Assembly: GCA_963844885.1 (NCBI GenBank)
Contig: CAWJQA010000007.1
Location: 248,001-312,000, forward strand
Origin: DATMER01 sp963844885
GTDB lineage: Bacteria; Acidobacteriota; Thermoanaerobaculia; Multivoradales; UBA5704
Direction: 5' to 3'
Length of the DNA: 64,000 nucleotides
This document shows positions 32,174 to 40,333 of this stretch, in pieces. A model generated the notes under the pieces. It saw only the letters and a list, made by a program, of their open reading frames with translations. It was not told the DNA's origin and searched no databases. Every line of letters starts with the position of its first letter. Position 1 is the stretch's first letter. The translations under genes and the position numbers were made by a program.

Positions 32174-32959
32174 GTGAAACCGGTCACGCAACCCTCCGAG
32201 CGGTGGCTCGCCTACCGTGAAGTGAACCCGCGCGCCCGCGTGCGGATGTTCTGTTTCCCGTACGCGGGAGGCGGTGCTTCCGCCTATCGCGGGTGGGCGG
32301 GTGGGCTGTCTCCCGACGTCGAGGTCTGCCCCGTGCAGCTCCCCGGCAGGGAGAGCCGCCTGCGCGAGACGCCGTTCGAGACGCCCGAGCCGCTGATCCA
32401 GGCTCTCGCCGACGCGCTGCAGCCATACTTCCGCGACCTGCCGTTCGTGTTCTTCGGCCACAGCATGGGAGCGATGATCGGCTTCGAGCTGTCCCGGGAG
32501 CTGCGCCGCCGCGAGCAGACTCTGCCGCTCCACCTGTTCGTGTCGGGACGGCGCGCGCCGCAGATCCCGGACCGGGAAGATCCCATCCACGCGCTGCCGG
32601 AGCCCGAGTTCATCGAGAAGCTGCGCGAGCTCAACGGCACGCCCGAGGAGGTGCTCCAGCACGCCGAGCTGATGAAGCTCCTGATCCCGGTCCTGCGGGC
32701 GGACTTCTCGGTCAACGAGATGTACGCCTACGCCGGAGAAGAGCCCTTCGACATCGGGATCTCCTGCTTCGGCGGTCTCGGCGACAAGGAGGTCAGCCGC
32801 GACGACTGTGCCGCCTGGAAGGACCAGACCCGCGGCCGGTTCCGGCTGCGGATGCTGCCGGGCGACCACTTCTTCGTCCACAGCGCCAAGGACATGATCC
32901 TCGAGTCCGTGGCCCGCGACCTGGCGGAGATCCTCAGCCAGGCCGCCCAGCGGACGTGA
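32174..32959 (+). CDS. Type II thioesterase (GrsT-like)
   Basis: A 261-aa alpha/beta hydrolase that removes misprimed acyl groups from carrier proteins in NRPS/PKS lines. RMFCFPYAGGGASAYRGWAG is the typical start, VCPVQLPGRESR follows, and FGHSMGAMIGFELSREL holds the nucleophile Ser in GHSMG. SGRRAP and LPGDHFFVH (catalytic His) complete the triad. GTG 32174 is the best start, although no strong ribosome site precedes it; its end overlaps the next gene by 4 bases (GTGA). Works with the MbtH and transferase genes. Confidence 0.92.
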   Translation: MKPVTQPSERWLAYREVNPRARVRMFCFPYAGGGASAYRGWAGGLSPDVEVCPVQLPGRESRLRETPFETPEPLIQALADALQPYFRDLPFVFFGHSMGAMIGFELSRELRRREQTLPLHLFVSGRRAPQIPDREDPIHALPEPEFIEKLRELNGTPEEVLQHAELMKLLIPVLRADFSVNEMYAYAGEEPFDIGISCFGGLGDKEVSRDDCAAWKDQTRGRFRLRMLPGDHFFVHSAKDMILESVARDLAEILSQAAQRT

Positions 32960-33753
32960 ACGCCTTTCCGCCCCGCTCCCTCGCCGGGCTGGTTCTGCCG
33001 GCGGGGGAGGTCCACATCTGGTCCGTCCGTCTCGATCCTCCCGCGGGGCGCGTCGAGGCGCTCGGCCGCTCGCTCTCCCAGGACGAATGGGACCGCGCCA
33101 ACCGGTTCCGATTCGACCGCCACCGCCGGCAGTACGTGGTGGGGCGCGGAGCGCTGCGCTCGCTCCTGGCCGCCTACATGGGAACGCGGCCGGAGCTGGT
33201 CCGGTTCACATACGGCCCCCGCGGCAAGCCGTTTTTGATCCCATCCCCCCTCTCCCCGGCCCTCTCCCCCGTACCGGGGGAGAGGGAGAAAGAGGGCGGC
33301 GCCGGCGACCTCTTCTTCAACCTTTCCAACTCGGATGAGATGGCCCTGGTCGGCTTCGTGCGCGGCCGGGAGATCGGCGTGGACATCGAGTACCTGAAGC
33401 CGATGCCGGACTGCGAGCAGATCGCCGAGCGGTTCTTCTCGGAGAGCGAGAGGGTGGTGCTGCGCGGAATCCCGAAGGAAAACAAAGAGGAAGCCTTCTT
33501 CAACTGCTGGACCCGCAAGGAGGCCTATCTGAAAGCGGTGGGGGAGGGCCTGGCCGCGCCGCTCGATTCGTTCGACGTCACCCTGGCGCCGGGCGAGCCG
33601 CCGCGGATGCTCACCCTCCGCGGCGACGCCGAAGCGGCCTCCCGCTGGTGGCTGGAGCACTTCCGGATCTCGTCCGAGCACATCGGCGCCCTGGCGCTGG
33701 AGCGCCGGGAGCCGGAGGAGCGGTGGGTGGTGCGGACGTGGAGCTTCGAGTAG
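32956..33753 (+). CDS. Sfp-type 4'-phosphopantetheinyl transferase with REP-encoded insert
   Basis: A 265-aa enzyme that loads phosphopantetheine on carrier domains. Motifs: RFRFDRHRRQYVVGRGALR, YGPRGKPF, LFFNLSNSDEMALVGF, REIGVDIEYLKP (GVDIE magnesium site) and FFNCWTRKEAYLKAVGEGL. The GTG start overlaps the thioesterase stop. Between GKPF and FFNLS, where relatives have only a few residues, stands an in-frame insertion of about 25 residues (LSPALSPVPGEREKEGG) encoded by a CCCTCTCC-class REP palindrome. The reading frame is kept, so the enzyme may still fold with a surface loop. Confidence 0.92.
   Translation: MNAFPPRSLAGLVLPAGEVHIWSVRLDPPAGRVEALGRSLSQDEWDRANRFRFDRHRRQYVVGRGALRSLLAAYMGTRPELVRFTYGPRGKPFLIPSPLSPALSPVPGEREKEGGAGDLFFNLSNSDEMALVGFVRGREIGVDIEYLKPMPDCEQIAERFFSESERVVLRGIPKENKEEAFFNCWTRKEAYLKAVGEGLAAPLDSFDVTLAPGEPPRMLTLRGDAEAASRWWLEHFRISSEHIGALALERREPEERWVVRTWSFE
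33260..33286. repeat. REP palindrome inside the phosphopantetheinyl transferase gene
   Basis: CCCTCTCCCCCG (33260-33271), TAC... spacer, CGGGGGAGAGGG (33275-33286): perfect 12-bp arms. Flanked by another CCCTCTCCCC at 33249. Same family as 33786, 38684, 44483. Confidence 0.75.
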
Positions 33754-33756
33754 GCC

Positions 33757-35724
33757 CTACGGGGAAAGCGGAAGGGCGGGCTCCCGCTCCCCCGGCACGG
33801 GGGAGAGGGCCGGGGAGAGGGGGTATAGGATCTGCTGCCTCGCCTGCGCCGGTTTCGAGCCGCGGAGCCAGTCGTCCAGGTGCGCCCGCTGCTCCGGGGT
33901 GGCGGCGGGATCGGCCTCCAGCTTCCAGCGCAGAATCGGCTTCTCCCCGAAGACGACGGGCAGCCGCAGGAGCCGCTCCCGCCGGGCGAGGAGAATCGTC
34001 TCCTTCTGGCCGGGCCGGTAGGCCTCCAGCCGCTCGCTCCAGCCCTCCGGCGGAACCCGGTAGTCGCCCAGGGCGAGGATCTCGTCGCCGACGTTGAGCC
34101 CGGCCTCGTAGGCCGGCGTCTCCCGCTGCACCTGCGTCACGATCAACCTTCCCGACTGCACCTCGGTTTCGGCGCCGAGCCAGCCGGCCGGCTCCTGATC
34201 GCCGCCGGATTTTTTCTTGTCGTCCTTGCCGTGGCCGTCGTTCTCCTCGCTTTCGACGAACCGCAGGCCGTACCAGTCCAGGGCCGGCTCGTAGTCGAGC
34301 TCCTCGGTGGTTTCGAGCGCCCGGGTCAGCCAGGGCTCCAGGCCGGCGCCCGCCACCTCGGCGACGGCGGCGCGCAGCTCCTCCCGCTGAAACCCGCGCT
34401 CTCCGGAGTAGCGGCGCCAGGCCAGGCGCAGCACGTCGTCCAGGCTCTGCCGGCCGCCCGTGGCCTGCCGGATGCGGGCGTCGAGCAGAAAAGCGACGGC
34501 CGCGCCCTTGCTGTAGTAGCTGATCCCGGAGTTGATCGAGTTCTCGTCCCGGCGGTACTGCTTGATCCAGGCGTCGAACGACGACTCCTCCACCGGCTGG
34601 ACGAGGCGGCCGGGCGTGGTCTGCAGCGCCTCGATCTCCTGGCTCAGCTTCTCGAAGTGTTCGTCGCGCGAGGAGAGGCCGGCGCGATGCACCAGCAGCC
34701 CGTCGTAGTAGGAGGTCGCCCCTTCCGCGAACCACAGACTGCGGGTGTAGACCTCGTTTTCGTAGTTGAACGGTCCGAGCTCGGCCGGCCGCAGGCGTTT
34801 GACGTTCCAGACGTGGAAAAACTCGTGGCTCACCAGCTCCAGCCAGCCGCGGTAGCCCTCGCGCGTGCGCGACTTCCAGCGGCTGGTCATCAGCACGCAG
34901 CCGTTCTTGTGCTCCAGGCCGCCGCTCGCCTCGGTGATCAGGTTGAAGAAGACATAGCGGTCGTAGGGCAGGCCTCCCCAGAACGCGGCCTGTTCGCGCA
35001 CGATGCGCTCGGCATCGGCGGCGGAGCGCGGGCCGTCCCAGACCGTCCCCTCCCCCTCGTTGACCAGCAGATGCGGCCGGCCTTCGACCTCGAAGCGGTA
35101 GACCGGCGCGTTGCCGGCGTAGATCGGGGAGTCGACCAGGGTGTCGAAGTCCGGAGCCCGGTACATGCCGCCGGTGCCGCCAATACCGCCAGTACCGCCA
35201 GTACCGCCGGAACCGCCGGGCGGCGGCGGGAGGGCGCAGACCGACGTTCGCCACTGCGGCGGCAGGACCACCCGCACGTCGTGCGGCCGGTGCGCGCCGC
35301 CGGCCAGGGTGAGGAACGTGGGCGCGCCGTTGAGGATGGCGAAACCCTCGTCCACGAAGTTGGTGCGCACGGTCATCTCCCGCGCGTAGACCCGGTAGCG
35401 CACCACCACCCGCGGCGCGCCGCGGGTCTCCACCCGCCAGCGGTTCTTGCTCGTCTTGGTGATAGGCAGGGGCTCGCCGGCCTCCGTCGAGGCGGCCACC
35501 CCTTCCAGGTTCCGGGAATACTCCCGGACCATGTACGACCCCGGCGTCCACACCGCCATCATCAGCTCGACGGCGGGGAGCCCGTCCGCCGGGACGAGCG
35601 CCTCGACTTCGACGTAATGGGTCTGGGGCGCGGGGAAGCGCAGGGTGTAGGAGATAGGCTCGGGCATCGCGGCTCCATACAGGCTGGCTGCCAGAAGAGA
35701 GAGCATCGGCAGTACGGGTCTCAT
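33757..35724 (-). CDS. M61-family (glycyl aminopeptidase-type) secreted metalloprotease with PDZ domain
   Basis: A 655-aa exported peptidase; ATG 35724 opens the signal peptide LPMLSLLAASLYGAAM. Residues 20-190 are the N-terminal beta domain (YTLRFPAPQTHYVEVEALVP, MAVWTPGSYMVREYSRN). The catalytic domain has LVSHEFFHVWNVKRLRP (HExxH form HEFFH) and the downstream Glu in LWFAEGATSYYDGL. Residues about 470-560 are a PDZ domain (ETPAYEAGLNVGDEILALG). A Gly/Thr tract (GGSGGTGGTGGIGGTGG) is inserted near residue 190, and the last 20 residues come from a REP palindrome (LSPALSPVPGEREPALPLSP). It ends 3 bases from the convergent transferase gene. Confidence 0.9.
   Translation of the reverse strand: MRPVLPMLSLLAASLYGAAMPEPISYTLRFPAPQTHYVEVEALVPADGLPAVELMMAVWTPGSYMVREYSRNLEGVAASTEAGEPLPITKTSKNRWRVETRGAPRVVVRYRVYAREMTVRTNFVDEGFAILNGAPTFLTLAGGAHRPHDVRVVLPPQWRTSVCALPPPPGGSGGTGGTGGIGGTGGMYRAPDFDTLVDSPIYAGNAPVYRFEVEGRPHLLVNEGEGTVWDGPRSAADAERIVREQAAFWGGLPYDRYVFFNLITEASGGLEHKNGCVLMTSRWKSRTREGYRGWLELVSHEFFHVWNVKRLRPAELGPFNYENEVYTRSLWFAEGATSYYDGLLVHRAGLSSRDEHFEKLSQEIEALQTTPGRLVQPVEESSFDAWIKQYRRDENSINSGISYYSKGAAVAFLLDARIRQATGGRQSLDDVLRLAWRRYSGERGFQREELRAAVAEVAGAGLEPWLTRALETTEELDYEPALDWYGLRFVESEENDGHGKDDKKKSGGDQEPAGWLGAETEVQSGRLIVTQVQRETPAYEAGLNVGDEILALGDYRVPPEGWSERLEAYRPGQKETILLARRERLLRLPVVFGEKPILRWKLEADPAATPEQRAHLDDWLRGSKPAQARQQILYPLSPALSPVPGEREPALPLSP
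33786..33825. repeat. REP palindrome at the 3' end of the M61 gene
   Basis: GCTCCCCCGGCACGGGGGAG then AGGGCCGGGGAGAGGG: the same unit as at 33260 in opposite orientation. It lies in coding sequence of the M61 gene and near the convergence point with the transferase gene. Confidence 0.65.
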
Positions 35725-35786
35725 TCTTATCTGGTGCCTGTGGAGGTCGATGACGCGACGAGCCGTCTCCTTTTTCTCGCCCCTCC

Positions 35787-37460
35787 CTACATCTTCCCGT
35801 AGCTCGGCCCGCCGCCGCCTTCCGGTGGCACCCAGGTGATGATTGCGTACGGATCCATGATGTCGCAGGTTTTGCAGTGGACGCAGTTGCTCGCGTTGAT
35901 CTGCAGGCGCTTGCCCGTGGGCGAGGCGGTGTCGTCCACCATCTCGTAGACCGCGGCCGGACAGAACCGCTGGCAGGGGTTTGCGTATTCCACCGCGCAC
36001 TGGTAGATGCAGACGTCCGTGTCCGCCACGTGCAGGTGGACCGGCTGGTCCTCGTCGTGGGTGGTGCCCGAGTGGTAGACGTCGGCCAGCTTGTCGAACA
36101 CCAGCTTGCCGTCGGCCTTGAGCGGCGCGGGGGCCTTGAGCTTGCGGCCGTCCGGCGTGTCGAGCGGGATCATCCGCTCGTGGCCGGGTTTCGTCTCCAG
36201 GCGGTCGAAGAGACCCCAGCCGCGGCCGCCGGTGACCATGCCGACGCCGGCCTGGAGCATGCCGGCCAGCGCGCCGTGGTCGAACGCCTGGTGGAAGTTG
36301 CGCACGGCCCAGAGCTCTTCCTTGATCCAGCTCGCCTCGACCTTCTCCGCGTAGCGCGCCAGCCGCCCCTCCGTCACGCCACCCGCCTTGAGCGACTCGA
36401 AGATCGTCTCCGCGGCCAGCATGCCCGACTTCATGCCGAGGTGGATGCCTTTGAGCCGCTGGCCGTTCAGCATGCCGCCCGAGTCGCCGATGATCAGGAA
36501 GCCGTCGCCGGACGAGCGCGGACGCGACCACCAGCCGCCCTCGGGCAGCGCCTTGGCGCCGTAGAACGCCATCGTCCCCCCTGCGAGGATCTTCGAGATC
36601 TCGGGGTGGGTCTTGAGGCGCTGGAATTCCTGGTGCGGATCGAGGAGCGGGTTGCGGTAGTCGAGGCCGACCACCAGGCCGACGATGAGCTGGTCGTTCT
36701 GCATCCCGTAGAGGAAGCTGCCGCCGAACGTGTGCTGGTCGAGCGGCCAGCCGAGCGTGTGGATGACCTGGCCCGGCGCGATGCGGCCCGGCGGGAGGTC
36801 CCAGACCTCCTTGATGCCAAGGGCGTAGATCTGCGGGTTCTTCCCCTGCCACAGGCCCAGCTCGGCGTCGAGCTGCTTGACCAGCGTGCCGCGCGGCCCC
36901 TCGCCCAGGACCACCACCTGGCTGCGGATGTCCACGCCCGGCTCGAAGTTGGCCTTCTTCTGGCCGGTATGGGAGATGCCGCGGTCGCGGGTGCGGACGC
37001 CGGCCACGCGGCCGTCTTCGACCAGCGCCGAAGCGGCGGGGAACTCGTAGAAGATGTTGACGTCCAGGGCCTCGACCTTGGCGGCCATCCACTTGACCAG
37101 CTTGCCGAGGGAGGCGACGTAGTTGCCTTCGTTTTCGAGCGGCGGCGGGATGGGGAGCGAGAAGGAGCTCTTGCCGGTCAGGAAGAGAAGCTCCTCGTGC
37201 TCCACCTTGGCCTCGAACGGCGCGCTGCTCCACTCCTCGGGGCACAGCTCGCGGAAGGCCCGCGGATCCACCACGGCGCCCGAGAGCGCATGACTGCCGG
37301 CATCCCGGCCCTTCTCCAGCACCGCGATCGAGATATCCAGCTTGGACGCGGCCGTCTCGTTGTACTGCCGGATCAGGTTGGCCAGGTGCCAGGCCCCCGC
37401 CAGGCTGGCCGGACCGGCGCCTATGAAGACAACGTCGAAATCCAGGGTTTCACGTTCCAT
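35787..37460 (-). CDS. Electron transfer flavoprotein-ubiquinone oxidoreductase
   Basis: A 557-aa membrane-associated flavoprotein that passes electrons from reduced ETF (fatty-acid and amino-acid oxidation) to the quinone pool. FAD site: DVVFIGAGPASLAGAWHLAN at 10-29; substrate/FAD core GEGPRGTLVKQL, GDSGGMLNGQRLKGIHLGMK; C-terminal 4Fe-4S domain with CIYQC, CQRFCPAAVYE and NCVHCKTCDIMDP. ATG 37460 has GAGGAG 8-10 bases upstream; longer frames to 37586 are not needed. Length matches the family. It is divergent from egtD with 98 bases between starts. The ETF subunits are not in the window. Confidence 0.95.
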   Translation of the reverse strand: MERETLDFDVVFIGAGPASLAGAWHLANLIRQYNETAASKLDISIAVLEKGRDAGSHALSGAVVDPRAFRELCPEEWSSAPFEAKVEHEELLFLTGKSSFSLPIPPPLENEGNYVASLGKLVKWMAAKVEALDVNIFYEFPAASALVEDGRVAGVRTRDRGISHTGQKKANFEPGVDIRSQVVVLGEGPRGTLVKQLDAELGLWQGKNPQIYALGIKEVWDLPPGRIAPGQVIHTLGWPLDQHTFGGSFLYGMQNDQLIVGLVVGLDYRNPLLDPHQEFQRLKTHPEISKILAGGTMAFYGAKALPEGGWWSRPRSSGDGFLIIGDSGGMLNGQRLKGIHLGMKSGMLAAETIFESLKAGGVTEGRLARYAEKVEASWIKEELWAVRNFHQAFDHGALAGMLQAGVGMVTGGRGWGLFDRLETKPGHERMIPLDTPDGRKLKAPAPLKADGKLVFDKLADVYHSGTTHDEDQPVHLHVADTDVCIYQCAVEYANPCQRFCPAAVYEMVDDTASPTGKRLQINASNCVHCKTCDIMDPYAIITWVPPEGGGGPSYGKM

Positions 37461-37558
37461 GCGTTCTCGGCTCCTCGAGACCCGTGTTGCATTCGAATTG
37501 GGCCGGGGGATGCTACCATGGCCCCGCCTCCGGCCGGCACCGGAGGGCATCAAACGGC

Positions 37559-38662
37559 ATGGAACGAATGGAACGAGATACCGCAACGACCGCAGCGGGT
37601 ACCGCCACGGCGGGTGCCACAGAAAGACGCGGCGAGCCGGCGCTGGGCACGGCCTCCCGGTGGCCCGCCGGCCGCCTCCGCCTCCGCCGGCTCGACGGCG
37701 GCCCTCATCCTACCTTTGGCGAAGACGTCCGCCAGGGCCTGACCTCGGCGCCCAAGTTCCTCCAGCCCAAGTACTTCTATGACGAGCTGGGCTCGCTCCT
37801 GTTCGGCGCGATCTGCGCCCTGCCCGAGTACTACGTCTTCCGGGCCGAGTCCGAAATCCTGCGCGCCCGCTCCGGCGAGATCGCCGCCTGGCTTCCCGGG
37901 CCGGTGCGCATCGTCGAGCTGGGCAGCGGCGACGCCCGCAAGACCCGCCTGCTCATCGACGCCTTGGTCGTGAGACAGGGCAGCCTCGACTACCACCCCA
38001 TCGACGTGTCGTCCACCGCCCTCGTGCAGAGCAGCGAGGAGCTGCTCTCGGCCTACCCGAACCTCCGGGTGACCGGCTGGGTGGCGGACTACCGCGCGGC
38101 GCTCCGCGCCCTCGCCGAGGAGTCCCACGGCGGCTCGAACAGCCGGTTCAAGCACACGCTGGTCCTCTTCCTCGGCTCGACCCTGGGCAACCTGGAGCCG
38201 GCCGAGAGGAGCGAGATGCTGCAGAGCGTCCGTGGCCTGCTCAACCCGGGCGACGCCTTCCTCCTCGGAGTCGACCTCAAGAAGCCGGAGAGCGTCCTGA
38301 TCCCGGCCTACGACGACCCGCTCGGGGTCACGGCCGCCTTCAACCTGAACGTGCTGGCCCGGATCAACCGCGAGCTGGGAGGGGAGATCGACCTCCGGAG
38401 CTTCCGCCATCTCGCCCGCTACGACCAGGAGAAGGGACGGATCGAGATGCACCTGGAGAGCCTGCGCGACCAGACCGTCGCCGTCCGGGGCATCAAAATG
38501 GAGGTCGGGTTCCGGGCCGGAGAGACGATTCACACCGAAAGCTCGTACAAGTTCGACCCGGCCCAGATCGAGGCGCTCGCCGTGGAGGCCGGGCTGGAGC
38601 TGCGCTGGAGCTGGCTCGACCGGGCCCGGCGGTTCTCGTCGAACCTTCTGGTGGCGGTTTGA
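37559..38662 (+). CDS. egtD: EgtD-like L-histidine N-alpha-methyltransferase
   Basis: A 367-aa SAM-dependent enzyme that trimethylates histidine to hercynine, the first step of ergothioneine synthesis. Family marks: SAPKFLQPKYFYDELGSLLF, ALPEYYVFRAE, IVELGSGDARKTRLLIDAL (SAM site), DYHPIDVSSTAL, LFLGSTLGNLEP, LLGVDLKKP, AAFNLNVLARINRELGGEID and TESSYKF. The first 45 residues (ATTAAGTATAGATERR) are low complexity; ATG 37559 or 37568 may start. No egtB is in the window, so the pathway may be completed elsewhere. A REP palindrome follows. Confidence 0.9.
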   Translation: MERMERDTATTAAGTATAGATERRGEPALGTASRWPAGRLRLRRLDGGPHPTFGEDVRQGLTSAPKFLQPKYFYDELGSLLFGAICALPEYYVFRAESEILRARSGEIAAWLPGPVRIVELGSGDARKTRLLIDALVVRQGSLDYHPIDVSSTALVQSSEELLSAYPNLRVTGWVADYRAALRALAEESHGGSNSRFKHTLVLFLGSTLGNLEPAERSEMLQSVRGLLNPGDAFLLGVDLKKPESVLIPAYDDPLGVTAAFNLNVLARINRELGGEIDLRSFRHLARYDQEKGRIEMHLESLRDQTVAVRGIKMEVGFRAGETIHTESSYKFDPAQIEALAVEAGLELRWSWLDRARRFSSNLLVAV

Positions 38663-38683
38663 TCCCATTCCCCCTCTCCCCAG

Positions 38684-38710
38684 CCCTCTCCCCCGTGCCG
38701 GGGGAGAGGG
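38684..38710. repeat. REP palindrome after egtD
   Basis: CCCTCTCCCCCG (38684-38695), spacer TGC, CGGGGGAGAGGG (38699-38710). The preceding CCCCTCTCCCC at 38672 completes the unit, as at 33249-33286. May act as terminator for egtD. Confidence 0.7.
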
Positions 38711-38733
38711 AGCCCGGGGGGTGAGGGTCGTTT

Positions 38734-38762
38734 TTGACAAATGGCCTCTCCGCCATTACGAT
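38734..38762 (+). promoter_or_regulatory. Sigma-70-like promoter of tRNA-His/hisS
   Basis: TTGACA (38734-38739), 17-base spacer, TACGAT (38757-38762); the tRNA begins 12 bases later. Good spacing and position for a tRNA promoter that would also read into hisS. Confidence 0.7.
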
Positions 38763-38773
38763 CTCCCGTCCGG

Positions 38774-38848
38774 GCCGGTGTAGCTCAGTGGTAGAGCGCC
38801 TGACTGTGGATCAGGAGGTCATGGGTTCGACCCCCATCGCCGGTACCA
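38774..38848 (+). tRNA. tRNA-His (anticodon GTG)
   Basis: A full cloverleaf: acceptor GCCGGTG/CGCCGGT, D-stem GCTC/GAGC, anticodon stem CCTGA/TCAGG with loop CTGTGGA (anticodon 38806-38808), T-arm ATGGG-TTCGACC-CCCAT, encoded CCA at 38846-38848. The discriminator base (73) is A, not the C of ordinary bacterial tRNA-His, and pair 1-72 is G-U. The base before position 1 is G in the DNA. A73 is the alphaproteobacterial rule, and the HisRS gene that follows is of that type. Confidence 0.95.
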
Positions 38849-38875
38849 ATTTCCCTTTCCAACCAAGGATCTCGC

Positions 38876-40333
38876 ATGACCGCTACCGGGACCGTCGAGC
38901 CGCGCCTGTCTCGCGGCCTCCGTGACCTCTTGCCCGAGCAGATGCTGGCGCGCCAGTGGATGATCGACACCATCCGCGGCGTCTACGAGCTGTACGGCTT
39001 CGTCCCCCTCTCCACCCCCGCCGTCGAATACCTCGACGTCCTCCGGGGCTCCGACGCCGGCGAGGAGGCCACCTCGACCCTCTTCACGGTCAGCAACCCG
39101 GAGGAGGAGAAGCTCGCGCTCCGCTTCGACCTCACGGTGCCGCTCGCGCGCGTCGTCTCCCAATACAAAGACCTGCCGCGGCCGTTCCGTCGCTACCAGG
39201 TCTCGCCGGTCTGGCGCGCCGACAAGCCCGGACCGGGCCGCTTCCGCGAGTTCACCCAGTTCGACCTCGACTCCGTCGGGGTCGAGTCCGAGATCGCCGA
39301 CACCGAGATCGTCGCCGGCATGTGCGACACCCTCGCCGCCCTCCGGGTGGGCGGCTACCGGGTGCGCTTCTCCAGCCGCGCCATCCTCAACCTGCTCCTC
39401 GCCTACGCCGGAGTCTCCGCTGAGCAGGGCGCGGACGTCTTCCGCGTTCTCGACAAGCTCGAAAAGGTCGGCATGCAGAAGGTCCGCCTGGAACTGACCG
39501 AAGGCTACGTCGACTCCTCGGGCGACCCCATCCGCGGCCTCGGCCTCCAGAGCTCGCAGGTGGACAAGGTCGAGCGGTTTCTCGCCATCAGCCCCGACGA
39601 CCGCCGGCAGGTTCTGGGCCAGCTCCGCGACCTCTTCGCCACCGTCGACGGCGCCACGGCCGAGCTGGACAAGGTGGAGCGCATCTCCAGCCACCTCTAC
39701 GCGCTCGGCTACGGCGACGACCGGGCGTCCCTCGACGTCTCCATCGCCCGCGGCCTCGCCTACTACACCGGACCGGTCTTCGAGGCCATCCTGCTCGACG
39801 ACGACGGCAAGCCCTCCAAGTTCGGCTCCGTCTTCGGCGGCGGCCGGTACGACGACCTCGTCATGCGCTTCCTCGGTGAGCGGGTGCCGGCCGTGGGCGC
39901 CTCGATCGGCGTCGACCGCCTGCTGGCCGCGCTCGTCGAGCTGGGCCGTGTGCCGCTGCGCAAGTCCACCGCCAAGGTGCTGGTGGCCCGCATGGATCCG
40001 GCGCTCGAAGGCGAATGCCTGGCCATGGTCTTCGAGCTGCGCCGCGCGGGCATCCCGGCCGAGCTCTACCTGGGCACGGCCAAGGGTCCGGGCAAGCAGC
40101 TCAAGTACGCGGACCAGACCGGCGTCCCCATCGCCATCCTCTACGGCTCCTCGGAGAAGGAGCGCGGCGTCATCACCTTGAAGGACATGGACCAGGGCCG
40201 CCGCAAGGCCGAGTCGCTGGCCCGCCGTGAAGAGTGGCTGGAAGAGCGTCCCGGCCAGCGCGAGGTGCCGCGCGCCGACCTCGTCGCCACCGTCCGGGAG
40301 ATGGTTGCGCAGATCGAGGGAGCCGCCCGGTGA
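38876..40333 (+). CDS. hisS: Histidyl-tRNA synthetase, alphaproteobacterial-like form
   Basis: A 485-aa class II synthetase that charges tRNA-His. It starts 27 bases after the tRNA-His CCA. Motif 1 region PRGLRDLLP-like (SRGLRDLLPEQMLARQ), LRFDLTVPLARVVSQY, motif 2 PFRRYQVSPVWRADKPGPGR then FREFTQFDLDSVG, HisA loop ARGLAYYTGPVFEA, motif 3 GGGRYDDLVMRF and an anticodon-binding domain at 390-485. Motif 2 reads RADKPGPGRFREF rather than the RYERPQxGRYRQF of common bacterial HisRS, as in alphaproteobacteria that recognise A73. Overlaps the next gene in GTGA. Confidence 0.95.
   Translation: MTATGTVEPRLSRGLRDLLPEQMLARQWMIDTIRGVYELYGFVPLSTPAVEYLDVLRGSDAGEEATSTLFTVSNPEEEKLALRFDLTVPLARVVSQYKDLPRPFRRYQVSPVWRADKPGPGRFREFTQFDLDSVGVESEIADTEIVAGMCDTLAALRVGGYRVRFSSRAILNLLLAYAGVSAEQGADVFRVLDKLEKVGMQKVRLELTEGYVDSSGDPIRGLGLQSSQVDKVERFLAISPDDRRQVLGQLRDLFATVDGATAELDKVERISSHLYALGYGDDRASLDVSIARGLAYYTGPVFEAILLDDDGKPSKFGSVFGGGRYDDLVMRFLGERVPAVGASIGVDRLLAALVELGRVPLRKSTAKVLVARMDPALEGECLAMVFELRRAGIPAELYLGTAKGPGKQLKYADQTGVPIAILYGSSEKERGVITLKDMDQGRRKAESLARREEWLEERPGQREVPRADLVATVREMVAQIEGAAR

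Noticed and set aside
35161..35219. Tandem GCCGGTACC-like units considered as a CRISPR or minisatellite
   Set aside because: They encode the GGTGG linker of the M61 protein in frame; units are too short and variable for CRISPR. No CRISPR array was seen anywhere.
35725..37245. Extension of the M61 frame to 37245
   Set aside because: Overlaps the clear ETF-QO gene in another frame and is Arg/Gly-rich; the signal peptide marks 35724 as the start.
35877..37742. 621-codon + strand frame opposite ETF-QO
   Set aside because: Antisense shadow with no motif; ETF-QO on the minus strand is certain.
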